A stretch of 64,000 bases of DNA from positions 4,154,001-4,218,000 of the forward strand of contig OX596335.1 of assembly GCA_951394405.1 (NCBI GenBank). Direction: 5' to 3'. Below the pieces are notes generated by a model. It was not told the DNA's origin and ran no database searches. It was given only the letters and a program-made list of their open reading frames with translations. Below, piece after piece: positions 34,301-45,837 of this stretch (within the stretch, counting starts at the first letter, position 1; each line of letters opens with the position of its first letter). The position numbers were made by a program, and so were the translations under genes. This DNA comes from Coprinellus micaceus (taxonomy: Eukaryota > Basidiomycota > Agaricomycetes > Agaricales > Psathyrellaceae).

Positions 34301-35957
34301 GAACGTATTACTGACACGCTTCTTAGTCTTCGAGTACTACATCTCCCACCACATGACCAAGGCATTCGAATCCATGTTCGGCGGTGTTACTTGCTTGCCC
34401 GGTTGTTTCAGTATGTATCGCATCAAGGCTCCCAAAGGCGACAAGGGCTACTGGGTCCCGATCTTGGCCAACCCTGACATCGTTGAACACTACTCGGAGA
34501 ACGTCGTCGACACCTTGCACAAGAAGAACTTGCTTTTGCTCGGAGAAGATCGTTACCTCACCACGCTCATGTTGAAGACCTTCCCGAAGCGCAAGAACAT
34601 GTTCATCCCTCAGGCCGTTTGCAAGACCGTCGTACCCGACACGTTCCGTATCCTCCTGTCCCAACGTCGTCGCTGGATCAACTCGACCGTGCACAACCTG
34701 TTCGAACTGGTTCTCGTCCGTGACCTTTGCGGAACCTTCTGCTTCTCGATGCAGTTTGTCGTCGGAATGGAGTTGGCTGGTACCCTCGTCCTCCCCGCCG
34801 CCATCTCGTTCACCCTCTATCTTGTCATCGACTCCATCGTCAAGGCTGGAAAGGGAGGTGCAGGACAGAACACGATCCCGCTCATCCTACTCGCCATCGT
34901 ACTTGGTCTCCCCGGTCTGTTGATTGTCGTCACCTCGCGCAAGGTCGCCTACCTTGGGTGGATGATGGTGTACTTCATCTCCCTCCCCATTTGGAACGGT
35001 GTACTCCCTGCCTATTCCTTCTGGCATTTCGACGACTTCTCATGGGGTCAGACACGAAAGATTCAGGGCGAAGGTGCAGATGACCATGGAGACAAACAAG
35101 GAGAGTTCGATTCATCGCATATCGTCATGAAGAAGTGGGCAGAGTTTGAGAGGGAGAGGTTGTGGAAGAAGGGCATGCAATCCAGGGATTCGGCGTATAT
35201 CAACGACAAGAGGTATAGTGTACCCCACCTTCTCCCGGTTTACAATACTGATCGGTTATCTAGTGGACACCGGTATTCACTCGTGTCGAACCCTGAGCCC
35301 CCCGCTTTCGACGCTAGCACCATGGATTCTAGCAACTATTCGAATGGTCCCACACGCTCACGTCATGATAGCAACGCTCTGTTGATGCTGCCCGCTCCTC
35401 TGTCCGCCAACCGCCAACTCATGTCGTCCACCCCTTCCGTCGGCATGCCTCGATCTAGCGAAGACGCGTACGTGTCTGACCCTGGATCTGGATCTAATCA
35501 GCGACTCATCCCCAGCCCACAAACGCCTGATCACTACAGCGAGAGCTTCGAATCCACCTCGACATCGACGAATGCTACGGGACGGAATCTCCTTTCGCCT
35601 AGCCCTCATGACAACATACCACGGGCGTATACTCAGCAGAGAGACCGTGCACCAAGCCCATCCGCTAACTCCAATAATCCTTTCCGCTCTATGACCACAT
35701 CTCCTGCGAGCAACGACGAGTACTATGCTAGACCGGATGTGAGGGCATCATACGGCGCTGGGATCAGCTTGACGGACGATGGACCTGTACCAGGGCCTGA
35801 TGGCGTCCGGAGGGTAAACAGGCCTACAGGCCGGAGACCAACATCGCAAGCCCAAGCACCTGCGACCAACCGATACTCACGCAGTTCGGCGGCGTTCTCT
35901 CTCCCTCCTGGTGCTGCTCCTCCTTCGCATAATACGGGCGGTGGGTACGCGTCGTAA
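31303..35957 (+). CDS. Class IV chitin synthase (Chs3-type, GT2)
   Basis: An integral plasma-membrane enzyme that polymerises UDP-GlcNAc into cell-wall chitin. Five exons (31303-31714, 31770-32090, 32165-32753, 32805-34270, 34327-35957) give 1472 aa. Residues 1-~220 are cytosolic and Pro/Gln-rich with a nine-Ala run. Membrane segments follow ([60 protein letters not shown]). The catalytic GT2 domain starts near [20 protein letters not shown] and shows [26 protein letters not shown] and QRRRWINST. At least three C-terminal helices and a Ser/Pro-rich tail of ~300 residues end the protein. There is no myosin motor, which separates it from classes V/VII. The tail is longer than in yeast Chs3. A 51-nt in-frame segment (35213-35263) may be an additional intron. 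Confidence 0.95.
35213..35263 (+). other. Possible in-frame (optional) intron in chitin synthase tail
   Basis: Inside the last exon, ag|gtatag at 35213 and ttatctag ending at 35263 delimit 51 nt with a branch-point-like actgat 12 nt before the acceptor. It has the size of other introns here, a length divisible by three and no stop, so splicing would simply remove 17 residues. Without RNA data either state is possible. Confidence 0.5.
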
Positions 35958-36689
35958 ATACTGGACCAAAATAATCTATATCCATTCGCATCATCTTTCT
36001 TTCATCTCATTACCTTCTCACCGCCGCCGTTCTCTCTCGTGTCTAGCCTCTCTTTCCCTCTCTATCTCACACATACATGGACCTTGGTTTCTCTCTCTTC
36101 TGCCTTCGTGCGTTGGTACTCTATCCTATTATACAGCTTGTCACTGCCCGCAAGGTACTTTCCTGGTTTCGACCTCCCACTCATGTCCTTTACTTGTTCC
36201 CCGCCTAGTACTTCACGCCCCCTTTTAAAGATTCTTTTCGCCGGTTACGACACTTATACCTTGGATTATACTACGTAGCCTTCCTTTTCCATGGTTGCTC
36301 GCCTGGTCTTCGCACGGACAGTACTTCCCAACTTTGCATGCCGACACCATACCCGTTGATGTTCTCCGTTAATTCAGAGACAGTTCCCTCTTTCTCTACC
36401 TCCACCCTCTCATACATCTGCTGTATGTATGTTCGCTGTCGTTAACGAATTCAATCATACGAACGTCCGTAGCCTTCCTCGAAGTTGAAGCCCGAGCAAC
36501 GGGACTCGATCAAATAGCAAACCCGTTTGGGACAAGTTGACGGCGCCGCGCGCTGTGGGTTGTTTGGCGTGTGTGTGCCTCATTGCTCCTGACCTTGCTC
36601 CTCGACGTCGTCCTCGTCCGAGTCGTGGCCGCCCCCGTTCCCTAGCCACTTCTCCTTTCCCTCCCCAGCAGCAAGCGACAAGGCCAACG
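35958..36689. other. Chitin synthase 3' flank and Whi2-like gene promoter
   Basis: About 730 bp, C/T-rich on the + strand between ~35985 and 36100. No gene is supported. Confidence 0.55.
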
Positions 36690-37895
36690 ATGTCGAACAT
36701 GAACAACTCGCCCATTACACAGGTGTCCCAGCACCATGTGCCAACGCACTCGAACCTGCAGCCGCAACTTTTGACGAGGTTGTTTCTGGATCTCCGTGGT
36801 CGGCGATTCGAGGTCGATCGAGATACCATTATGAACCTTCCGGAGTCTGTGCTTTTGTGTCTCTTCCCGAATGGGCTGGTGTTGAGCAGGCAGAGTGTCG
36901 CCCTTTCTGATGGTGGAGGAGACGAGGAGGACGAGGAGGTGTACGGGGTTGACGTGCGTTTGTTCGCTGTGCTATTCCGAACTTGGTGACTGACGTTAGG
37001 TTGTTTGATACCCTGATATGTGTCCCTGCACAGTTCGACCCCGACTGTTTCCAATTCGTCCTCAACTTCTTCCGAACCGCGTCTGAGGCGTTCTATGGCG
37101 ACTCGACGAAGCCGGGACTCCTGAGCGCTCAGCAACACCTCCTCGATGCCTCGGCCGACTTTGGGCCCACAAGTTCGCAAAATCCGCTGCTTTCCAAGCA
37201 GGCTATCATTGTCCTCAGAGAGGAGTTGGAGTATTTCTCCATCCCACCTAACGACGGCCAACCGTTGACGGACCAGAATGGTATTGCCAATGACAAGCTG
37301 CTCGACATCAAGCGACGGTCGGGAGATTACCTCATTGACAGGAAGAACATATTCACGGCGCTCCAGAGGAACGTGAACAAGGAAAACAATGTTGCTGAGC
37401 AGCACCTTATTGATATGTTGTGCATGAGGTGGGTGGCGACTTGCCTTACCCTTGGCAAACGCTGATTACCGCGTTCCTCAGCGGATTCGACCGAGAGGAC
37501 GAGTGGGGCTTCCGTGCTTTGGAACCCTCAAGATGCTGTATCAGCTCAATAGCGTTGGTGCTCCTGAAGACTGGAATCCAGCATTTCGCTGAGGCCGACA
37601 AGCAAGCGGAGATCGACTACTCCCAAATGGCCACTGCCCAGAAGCTATTGTTGTTCTGGAGGAAACCCGCAGTACGTGTACTTCATTCCTTAGGCTACTT
37701 TCCGTTCTCTGACCTGTGACGACAGCGTAAATGCTGGTGGGACGGCATGGATGTGGATCTCCCAGCGACTGACTCGGCCCCTGCTGCTACGGTCAAACTC
37801 TGGGCTCGTCGCGTCTGGACCCTGGAACTCAGCTTGGTGAGTGGCGCTTTGTGCGTCTTCGACAGCTCACCTAACCCCTTTACCCCCAGATCTAA
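36690..37895 (+). CDS. WHI2: Whi2-like BTB/POZ (KCTD-type) protein
   Basis: Yeast Whi2, a BTB protein related to KCTD11, works with Psr1/2 phosphatases in stress response and TORC1 restraint under amino-acid limitation; the same role here is inferred. Five exons (36690-36953, 37034-37428, 37482-37671, 37726-37836, 37890-37895) give 321 aa. The BTB fold starts at LTRLFLDLRGRRFEVDRDTI and continues with LPESVLLCLFPNG and FDPDCFQFVLNFFR, the latter across intron 1. A second conserved part reads REELEYFSIPP. The end is WARRVWTLELSLI, where the last intron leaves a 6-nt exon coding Ile plus the stop. It is co-oriented with chitin synthase but has its own 730-bp upstream region. Confidence 0.85.
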
Positions 37896-38140
37896 ACACC
37901 CGACATACTTCAACGCATCCATCAACCACCTTTCACGACTTGTCATATTGCTTTCCCGAGTGTGCAGATACCTCCCAGTCTATACCCTTCCTTAACGGTC
38001 ACACACCCATCACTCGTTTTATTTCGTTTGCCTGGTTCTTGGTTTGTCGTGTTGTAACCTTTCGTGACGAATTTCCTTTATGACCCTTCCGAATGATATA
38101 ATTATTACATCGTGCCAGCGACCCTTTACCGCCCGTGGCT

Positions 38141-39081
38141 TCACATCAACACCACGCCAAGCGCCAGCGGGACAGCAAAAGCCATTTGAATCGAGCCTTC
38201 CCGGGGGCCCCATGTCGTACTGGGAAGTATCGACAGGGCACTGTTGCCACTCCCCTGCTGCTCACTGAGGCTTTGGTCTGTAGGCCGAGGAGCACCTCCT
38301 CCCACGACGGCGCCATCCGAAAGGCCTGAAGTTCCACCGACCCCTTGCCCTTCAATATCACCGCCAGCACTGCTCGTCTGGGTGCTGGTTACCGGGTTGG
38401 ACGATGTGCTTGTGCTTGTGCCCTCTGGTATTCTCGTCGGTGGGGCTGAACTGGTTTGGACCGGAGGTGAGGAAGCGGTTGTTACAGGGAGAGCGGTCGT
38501 TTGCGGTGGTCGTTCTGGAGTTACACTGGAACTCTGTGGTGGCGGGGTGCTCGTTGGCGGACTTTGACCAGGGAGGTATGACATCCTGACTGGCCTGCCA
38601 TTAGTTGCGCACCAGGTGCCCCAGTCTACGGTGAATGAGAACCATCTCAACCATTTAGATATGTGAACGTACTGTTGAGTGTCCTCTGTATCCCAGGGTA
38701 GTCAGGGCTGTTCTGGTCGTTGTTTCTCCGACACACGTTACATTGGACGTAGTCACTGATAAATTGGTCTGTGCAGCAGGTGTTGAGGGATTCTGGGACT
38801 GAGCATCCTTTCTGCACGCGCCGAAGGAGATAGGGGTTAGGTCGTGCGTTAGTATGCGTTAGTAGTGGATTGTGAACGAGACGCACCCCTTCGTAGTACT
38901 CATTTGTGGGACCTTCACAGACTTGGTTGCACTCCTCGCTTGAAAGTTGTCGGGCGGTAAGTGGACTCTTCCATGAAAAGGGTGGTGGAAGAACGTCTGG
39001 TGTGCTGGAGGAGGAAGGTGCTGCCCTAACCGAGAGTCCCGCGAACGTGAGTACCGCCAGCGGGTACGCAAACTTGAACAT
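38141..39081 (-). CDS. Secreted cysteine-rich protein with Ser/Thr-rich stalk and hydrophobic tail
   Basis: Three exons (38887-39081, 38673-38811, 38141-38625) give 272 aa. A signal peptide covers about residues 1-20 (YPLAVLTFAGLSVRAAP). A small cysteine domain follows: SSEECNQVCEGP, GCSVPESLNTCCTD, YVQCNVCRRN, then WGTWCATNGRP across intron 2. The rest is Ser/Thr/Pro-rich (TPPPQSSSVTPERPPQTTAL) and likely heavily O-mannosylated. The last ~16 residues (MAFAVPLALGVVLM) are hydrophobic with no charged end, fitting a GPI signal. Basidiomycetes have many such proteins, but I do not know a characterised homologue. It is not related to the three tandem paralogues by motif order. Cell-wall or surface location is inferred. 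Confidence 0.8.
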
Positions 39082-41844
39082 AACGACTCCCGGGCTCTGC
39101 GCTGAAAGAACGAATTTGAAATGAGAGTCAGGGAAGGAGATTGGTCAAGAAGGAACAGAAAGATGATGATCCTTAAGACAAAGCAACGAAACGGGCGCTG
39201 CTGCCACGGTGAAACCCCAACTGCCAGAAGGCCATATCGCTACCGACGTCGCCGCCGCTGCAGATTCGGGGCGCAGATGAAACGAGCTTGGTCGGATCGA
39301 CTGACTTTCTTACGTTAGGCACGCGCCCATCCATCCCTCCAATCAGTTGCAGTTGTTCTCCCCAGCGGGGAGGAAGGGGTCGGACTTAGCGCCTTTGGTG
39401 TGTGGGAAATACCTCAGAAACAGCCTGCCAGATCACGGGCGCGCGAAGGTGTGTTGATTGAGCGCTTATTAAGTAATGCAGGCGCTTACTGCGTCGGAGT
39501 GCATGCGGGACGTCGCCGCGGTCTAGGGTGGACATCACCGATCATCTACACGTTATGCCAGGACCCTGGTGCCTAATCGGGCGCCCATACCACAGCTGCG
39601 GGAAAGCCCCTGCGCCATTGAATGAAAAGGGTGTAGTTGAACGTGCTTAGGGAGCCCGTGCAGCGAGGCCAGCTTGCGCTGTTTCCGGAAAGGACCATTG
39701 AAAGGGCGAAGAGGTCTGCAGTACAGGTATCGGAACCGGCTCGTAATAGCGGGGGTGCACCTCGGCCTTGCTGAGCGAGGTTTGAAATTATTCGGAGGAA
39801 GAGGTAAATACTGCCACACGCTCTTGAAGGAGTAGGTTTCCTTGGAATGAAGGGTAGGCCGGCGCACGGAACAGCAGGCATACGGCTAGGAAAGGGGGGA
39901 GGCTCTCTTCCTTCGCGATCGCGTGCCAATAAGACCTAGCCGATCCGAAGGATGAGAAGTCTCGGGGCAAGACCCCGCTTTCCATACACCAACGAGAGGA
40001 CTCGGTATGCTCACAGGGGCTCACAGCTACCAAACTCTCCGCCTGTTCTTTGATAGTTCCGGATGCGGGAAACCTCAACACGCGCGACTCGGAGACGGAC
40101 TCTAATGGGCGCCTAAATCCCACCGCATCAGTGCCTTACCTCATACTCGTACCTCAAAGGGAAATACACACACTAGGTTAAATAAGGGATACGTACCAGC
40201 CTTCAAAAGTTTCAGTTCCGAGTTCAAGCGCCCTGGAAAGTGGCAGCAATATGGCTTATCATGGCTGTATGCGCCTGAACCGAAGAAACGTGCCGCTGTT
40301 AAATGAGTTCGAGTGTCGATCGTTCCGGTTTCTCGACGAGCCCGGTGGGACCGTAGGACCAGGAGTACGTATATGAGATCTAAGCGGAGGCCTGGAGGCC
40401 GTTGTGTTCAACTGCTCCATTGTGACGCAGTGCTTCTATGCGGTTCATACTGGTACCTGGGGTTGCGTAGCGCATATTTTCTTGTCCATCGATGGTGTAG
40501 TGTCCCCTGATAGGTGTATCGATAGCCACCCATGACTCGGAACGGTGGTTCATCTCCACAGGCTCACAGATTCAATCTCCTCGTGTTTCCGAAGACTTCG
40601 CCGAAAACAACAGCGCGTGCAGCGTGCTTAACCCACACCCAAAGCTCTTTGTTAAATTTCTTCGCTGTGTGCGTTTGTGGGTGCTGTGGATGGTCAAAGT
40701 ACAATGCGCCGAGGCATTCCGTTGCTATGTAGGTGTTAAACTTTGAGGCCTCAGAGCTCGACGAGCATGGCGTTCTTTTGTCAGTCTGCCTCGTGCTGCC
40801 AACACCTCGCTCGGAATCAATCCTTGGTCCCGAGCGTCATCCATCAACCGCATCCCCTTTCCTCGCCGACCATTTCCGTTGCACAGCTCAGTAAATCGAT
40901 TGTCAGAAGATCCCTCCGTCATATGTCCAGCTAATTCTCGCCTTCACGGAAGTCGAGAAGCTCTACCTCGAGTCGAGACAAATCACGGAGCGGCCTGCAC
41001 GTTGAGTGATCGACTTGAAGCAGCTCCTGACCTCCTATCATGGCCATGGTGGGTTGCACCGCCAACTTCCGAGAGCCACTGTTCCAAGATCGTTATAGAC
41101 TCAGAGAAAGTACCGGCCATGCTGCAAGATTGGGCAATAGGAGAAGCCAATCTCCCTAAGCCTCTGACCTCTTGACCTCTGGTTGAAGGGTGGAATGATG
41201 AAACCGCAGGCTGCTTGCGATTCGCCACAACCTCGGATCCAGCTATGGCCCTGTGCTTCCTCTTTGAGGTGCAGTGCGATTGCGTCCAGAGTACGGACGC
41301 TACTCTGCAATGAGTGGTCTGTGGCAAGTCCGACCGAATGCCATTCGGAGTCGGGGGCATTCCATTTTGCTACCTGTCCACCTGTCCTCTTGACCAAGTC
41401 GTTGGTCTCCTGGTGGTTAAAATGAGGCTAATGAGAGGCTTGTTCAATGAGAAGTCAATCAGCTGGCACGTTCTTTGAACTCGTCCGTGTATTAGCCGAT
41501 GCGGCAAGGAGGCTATCGATAGCGCTGGGCCTTTCGTGATGGTCGTGGTGGCTCAATGGATGAGAGGGCAAAAAGGACGACTCGTGGGCAGCGCATGGGG
41601 TAGGCTTTGTTGATCATTCACTTTCGCTCTCGCAGCTCCCGTCCAGGCTTCTTCCCCCGTCGATCTGCACCCTCCCCGCCGTCTTTGCCCTCTCCTCGTC
41701 GCTACCGCGGCGTGTTTGTCCCCTTTGAACCCATTGGATGAGCGCCAAAGGATGATTGGATTGGTGAGATCAGAATCTCGGTTTCTGTTGAAGGCAAACG
41801 AATTGGTTCAGATGGTTTCGGACCCTGATGGTCGCCGGCTACAG
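39082..41844. other. Longest gene-poor interval of the window
   Basis: About 2.8 kb without a supported gene. Frames are short, no tRNA-like stem or transposase motif is visible, and no terminal repeats were recognised. The right end may contain an unrecognised first exon of the serine-rich orphan gene, because that gene's frame opens at an acceptor-like ctacag (ending 41844) without an ATG. Confidence 0.5.
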
Positions 41845-44800
41845 TGACCATTATTATACTTGTAGCCTTTGTGGGCGGGGCTTTGACGTTTCTGGTACTT
41901 ATACTCCTGCATAGTTACACTGGTGGCACCTCTGCATCCTCTCCTCCTCTCCCCACTGCTGCGCAACCATATATTTCACCTTCTCTGCTTGACCACCGTG
42001 AGGACTCCGTGAAGCCCTTTCTGCAATCCCTGAATCCCAATGTACGTCACGGTTCCCCGCACTCCACAACGTCCAGGGTTGAAGACTTCGATATCGTAGA
42101 ATTCTCTTTAATTCAGAACTCGTATCTCCCCATGCACACTCTGCATTTCCCCGTCGAACACTACCTGCCATCAAGGGTGTCGAGCACGCGCTCTGAGAAG
42201 AAGAAACCATCATCTTCGTCATCGTCAGCGTCGACCTACAGTGGCAAATCAACCTCGTCTGCATCTTCCTCGTCGTCTGCGGGCACTTCGACCTCGACTA
42301 CGCGTACGAAACGGCACGAGAAGGAGCGGGTAATCGACGATGGAGCTTCTATCACCAGTAATACGACGACCTCCACCGTAGTCTCCACCACCTCGTCCTC
42401 CTCTGCAGGCTCCAGCACATCCAGCTCACCTGCCCCAGACCATAACCGTGGCCATACGGCACTATTGTCGGTGACGGGAGAGCGGGTCCGCCACGGAAAC
42501 TGCCCGCCAGATTTCTTGGAGTCGTACGCTCATCGAGAAGAGGACCCGCAGGTTGAGATCATTAGCGGGGACGAAGCGTCGACCTTCTTCATCAAGTATC
42601 TTGGGTGCGTTTGTGGCCTCTTCATCTTCTCGGCCATGCACGCTGATCCTGTGACTGGCCGCTAGTGATCACACAGGCAAGCACGCCTCGAGTTCGCGCA
42701 GCAGGAGAAGGCACGCCATGGACGACGGTCGGAAAGTCGTTTTCGCAATCTCCGGGTTCTACTACGAGAGGGAGCTAGTCGACTATTACTTGACATGGCG
42801 AAGCAAATCCGTATGTGTGGTTCTGGTTATGCTGTACCCCTTTCGTCGCGGTAACTGACTCTCGATCGTCACTAGAAGCACCAACCCGCACTGAAAGGTG
42901 ATTGGACATCGCCCCTTGCCCTGAATATCACCCTAAAAGTCTACTCTTCACCTTAGAAAGCGAGATCCGTCTGCTGGACGAAGAGTTCAAACGCGTCGCA
43001 AAGCGGATTGATGAGGGGTACAAGGCGTCCCGGAGGTGCGTCCCCCACTCCCTTCCTCCCCCCACAGTTTGCTCATCACATTACATTCATACAGAGAATC
43101 TGGATCAAACTCTGGCCGGTCGTCTCGGAAGGGTCATCGCTCTGGCAGGGAACACAGGGAACGCAGCCGGAGCCCTGTCAGTGCGCCCAAGCAACGCAAG
43201 TCGCGTCCACCCAACCTCGAACTCCCTCCCCCGCAAGCCGAACTACCAGCGCCAGGTACGCACATACGCTTCTTGACACCGAATTGATTCTGATATATTG
43301 CATGATGCGCGCAGATGGTAGTACAGCGTCAAGCCCGGAACCTCCTGTGTGCGTAGCTGATTGTTTCGCTTTTATTCCTTGGCTGGCGTGGGCTCACATT
43401 CTCTCGAATTTGCGGGTGCGGTTACCATCAACAGCTCAGCAACTTCCAGCGTAGTCTCACTACCGTATCTGAGCATGGTACGCGGAGTGCCTCTGGGGCA
43501 TCGCGGTATGTGCTTCTTCAATCGTATGGTAACTAGTTTAATCTCTGAAACTAACGGCGCTGTAGTCCCGTTGACTGTCACCAACCCGGATAATCGTCTC
43601 TCGATGTACGTTATTTTTGATCGTCCTGTCGTCGCCTCAGGGTTTACTGACACTCGGTGCGTCTTAGGGTATCGGAAGTTGGTATGTTACCTCCAAATAA
43701 TTTCCTCGCCCATCCGAGGCTCAAAGGCTGCTCTAGACGTTACTGTGGTCAAGTCGTACGGATCAGCCGAGGCTAAAGGGCCTGTTATCGGTTAGTCAAA
43801 TTTAAACTCTCCATTTCCCGAGGCAGGCCACTGATATTGAGGCCTCTTCCATCCCCAGCCGTCATCCCCCCGAGCGCGAGGGCGTTTTCGTCACAGTTCG
43901 AGTTCAATGGAGCTGACCACTCGTGAGTTTGTGATACACCTCCAGCCTCTAATCGTTCATTTCTCATGGTTGCCGAAACCCGATTTTATCTTAGGTCCGG
44001 CCTAACTCCTCTGATGAGGTCATCAGCGAGCATACTCTCTACGGAGACGTCCTCTACCAGGTCATCAAGGTCGAGTAATAGCTCGGGCGGCTCTCCTACA
44101 TCGGCGAATGCGGAACTGGACGACCCAGAGCGCGAACCGACCCGGTTCTTGATCGTGCTCTTAGGAGATAGGCTCGAGGAAGGCTTGTCATGGCATGGGT
44201 AAGTCGAACCCTCACGACAGACATTTAATTGGAACTTCCTTTCCTAACAATGGAATTTCGAAATAGGATTGAACGACAGACTTCTGTTCGATCGAATACT
44301 TCTTCCACGAAGGAGCGCGCGAGTCCGTGGAGTGGACCCCTGGCCAGAGCCGACCTTCTTCACCCTCCTGTCTCTCACCACAGCAAGCGGCGGTCCTTAA
44401 GGTCGAAGCACGATCGCACTGGTCAGGAGTCGGACGAAGAGACTCATGATGGTGACACCTCCTGGAACGAAGGCCCAGTCGTTCCCCTCAAGCCCATCTT
44501 GGAGACCTTGGGCTTTATGCCATCAGCCCTTTCGTCTGACCCGAACACACCCTCCGCTGCGTATCCGTACGGTCCTCTCCCAACCCTCGGCCAGACGGCA
44601 GCTCCGATGTCTATGCAAGGTACCCCATACGCGCTAGCCCCCGGAAGCGTTCTCGCCTCCCCTGCGGGGAGCACGATGAATCTGGGTTACGCTGCGTCGG
44701 ATGTGACGCCCCGGATGAGCATGAACGGACAGTACATTCCGGCCTGGGCGGTGCAGGCCCGGAGTGCAGATGGGAGCCCCCTTTCGAGGTCCGACTCGAG

Positions 44801-44858
44801 GGCACTCCACGGCGCACAGATGTATGCTGCGAGCCCATATCTGCACCCCGCGTACTAG
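41845..44858 (+). CDS. Intron-dense serine-rich orphan protein (5' end unresolved)
   Basis: No family recognised. Spliced by eye, it runs 41845-42604, 42677-42810, 42957-43035, 43095-43255, 43315-43348, 43435 or 43450-43505, 43566-43605, 43668-43681, 43719-43790, 43859-43922, 43995-44198, 44267-44858. The start lacks an in-frame ATG before 42132, so an upstream exon is likely. The N-terminal part is hydrophobic (VAFVGGALTFLVLILL), then poly-Ser. A charged coiled coil follows (ARLEFAQQEKARHGRRSESR, then LLDEEFKRVAKRIDEGYKAS). An Arg/Ser-rich stretch, a short conserved-looking core (LDVTVVKSYGSAEAKGPVI), EREPTRFLIVLLGDRLEEGL and a Pro/Ala/Met-rich tail ending SPYLHPAY complete it. A 75-nt in-frame intron (42042-42116) is possible. 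One exon is only 14 nt. Boundaries near 42811-42956 are uncertain. Confidence 0.6.
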
Positions 44859-45837
44859 AGGCTCACACCAGGGTCGCTCATTTCTCTGGGACCAACTTTT
44901 GGGCGCTAATTTGTGACGTGACATCCTTGGCATTCTGGCTGGTTTGGCCTGGCTGTTTGGCGCTCTGATTCATTCTGCTTTTGGGACTTCCTGCCCGTCC
45001 TCTTCCTCTGGTACTCAAGCATTGCATTTCGATCCAAATCATCTGTTCCGCCTCCCATCGTCATTGGCATCATTCGTCATCATACCATCGACATCATTCA
45101 CCATTCACCTCACCCTGGACACATGCCTCCTGCCTGCCTGCGTCCCATCGATACACGCGTATATAGGACGTTTGCGTCCAGGTCGGCGGCGACATTCACC
45201 CATCACCCCCTTCCCCCTAATCTCTAGAGCCTTCACCCCATTGACTCTCTCCCTCACCGATTCAACCATGTCACGACCCCCACCCAATTATTGTCCTCGT
45301 TATTTGTCACGACTTACCTTATACTGTTAAACATATTATGGTCTCTACTAACTACTATACTCCCATCTTGGTGCTCGCAGTTTCTTCTTGCTGACGTTGA
45401 GCCATCCCCTTTCTAATCGCTACTACGATACCTACTGGACTGAACTATTCTTCTACTTCGCCTTGTTGCACAGCGTGCTTTGCTTCGCCTTGGCCATCCT
45501 TCCATTCGTTTGCTGTTGTACCACTCCTCCCATTGGACTGTTTCCCTCCCCTTTCTTCCATTCGTCAGCGATACCAGGATCTTCGTCCTCTTTCGCTCAG
45601 GGTTTATGTCGGGCGCCTACGTTTTGTGGCGCCCCTCGCTTGTCACCGTTATGTTTACCCCCTATTCGCTTCGTGGCTCGTGGCTCCCCCTTACCAATAT
45701 TCCGTATGGACATTCTCCCTGGCCATTCTGGGCCTCGAGCTCGGTGCCTGGATTGTTGTAGAAAGCAAAGTAGCATAACAAAGAAATGTAAATTTGAAAC
45801 GTGAAGTATCAGATGGATCTGCACATGAATATAGCCG
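44859..45837. other. Convergent 3' region
   Basis: About 980 bp between the 3' ends of the serine-rich orphan (+) and the mannosidase (-). C/T-rich on the + strand, with no domain in any frame. Confidence 0.55.

Noticed and set aside
32650..34365. Long minus-strand frames within chitin synthase
   Set aside because: Antisense shadows of a GC-rich coding exon with strong codon bias.
39082..41844. Possible transposon relic in the longest empty interval
   Set aside because: No transposase, reverse transcriptase or terminal repeats visible; emptiness alone is not evidence.
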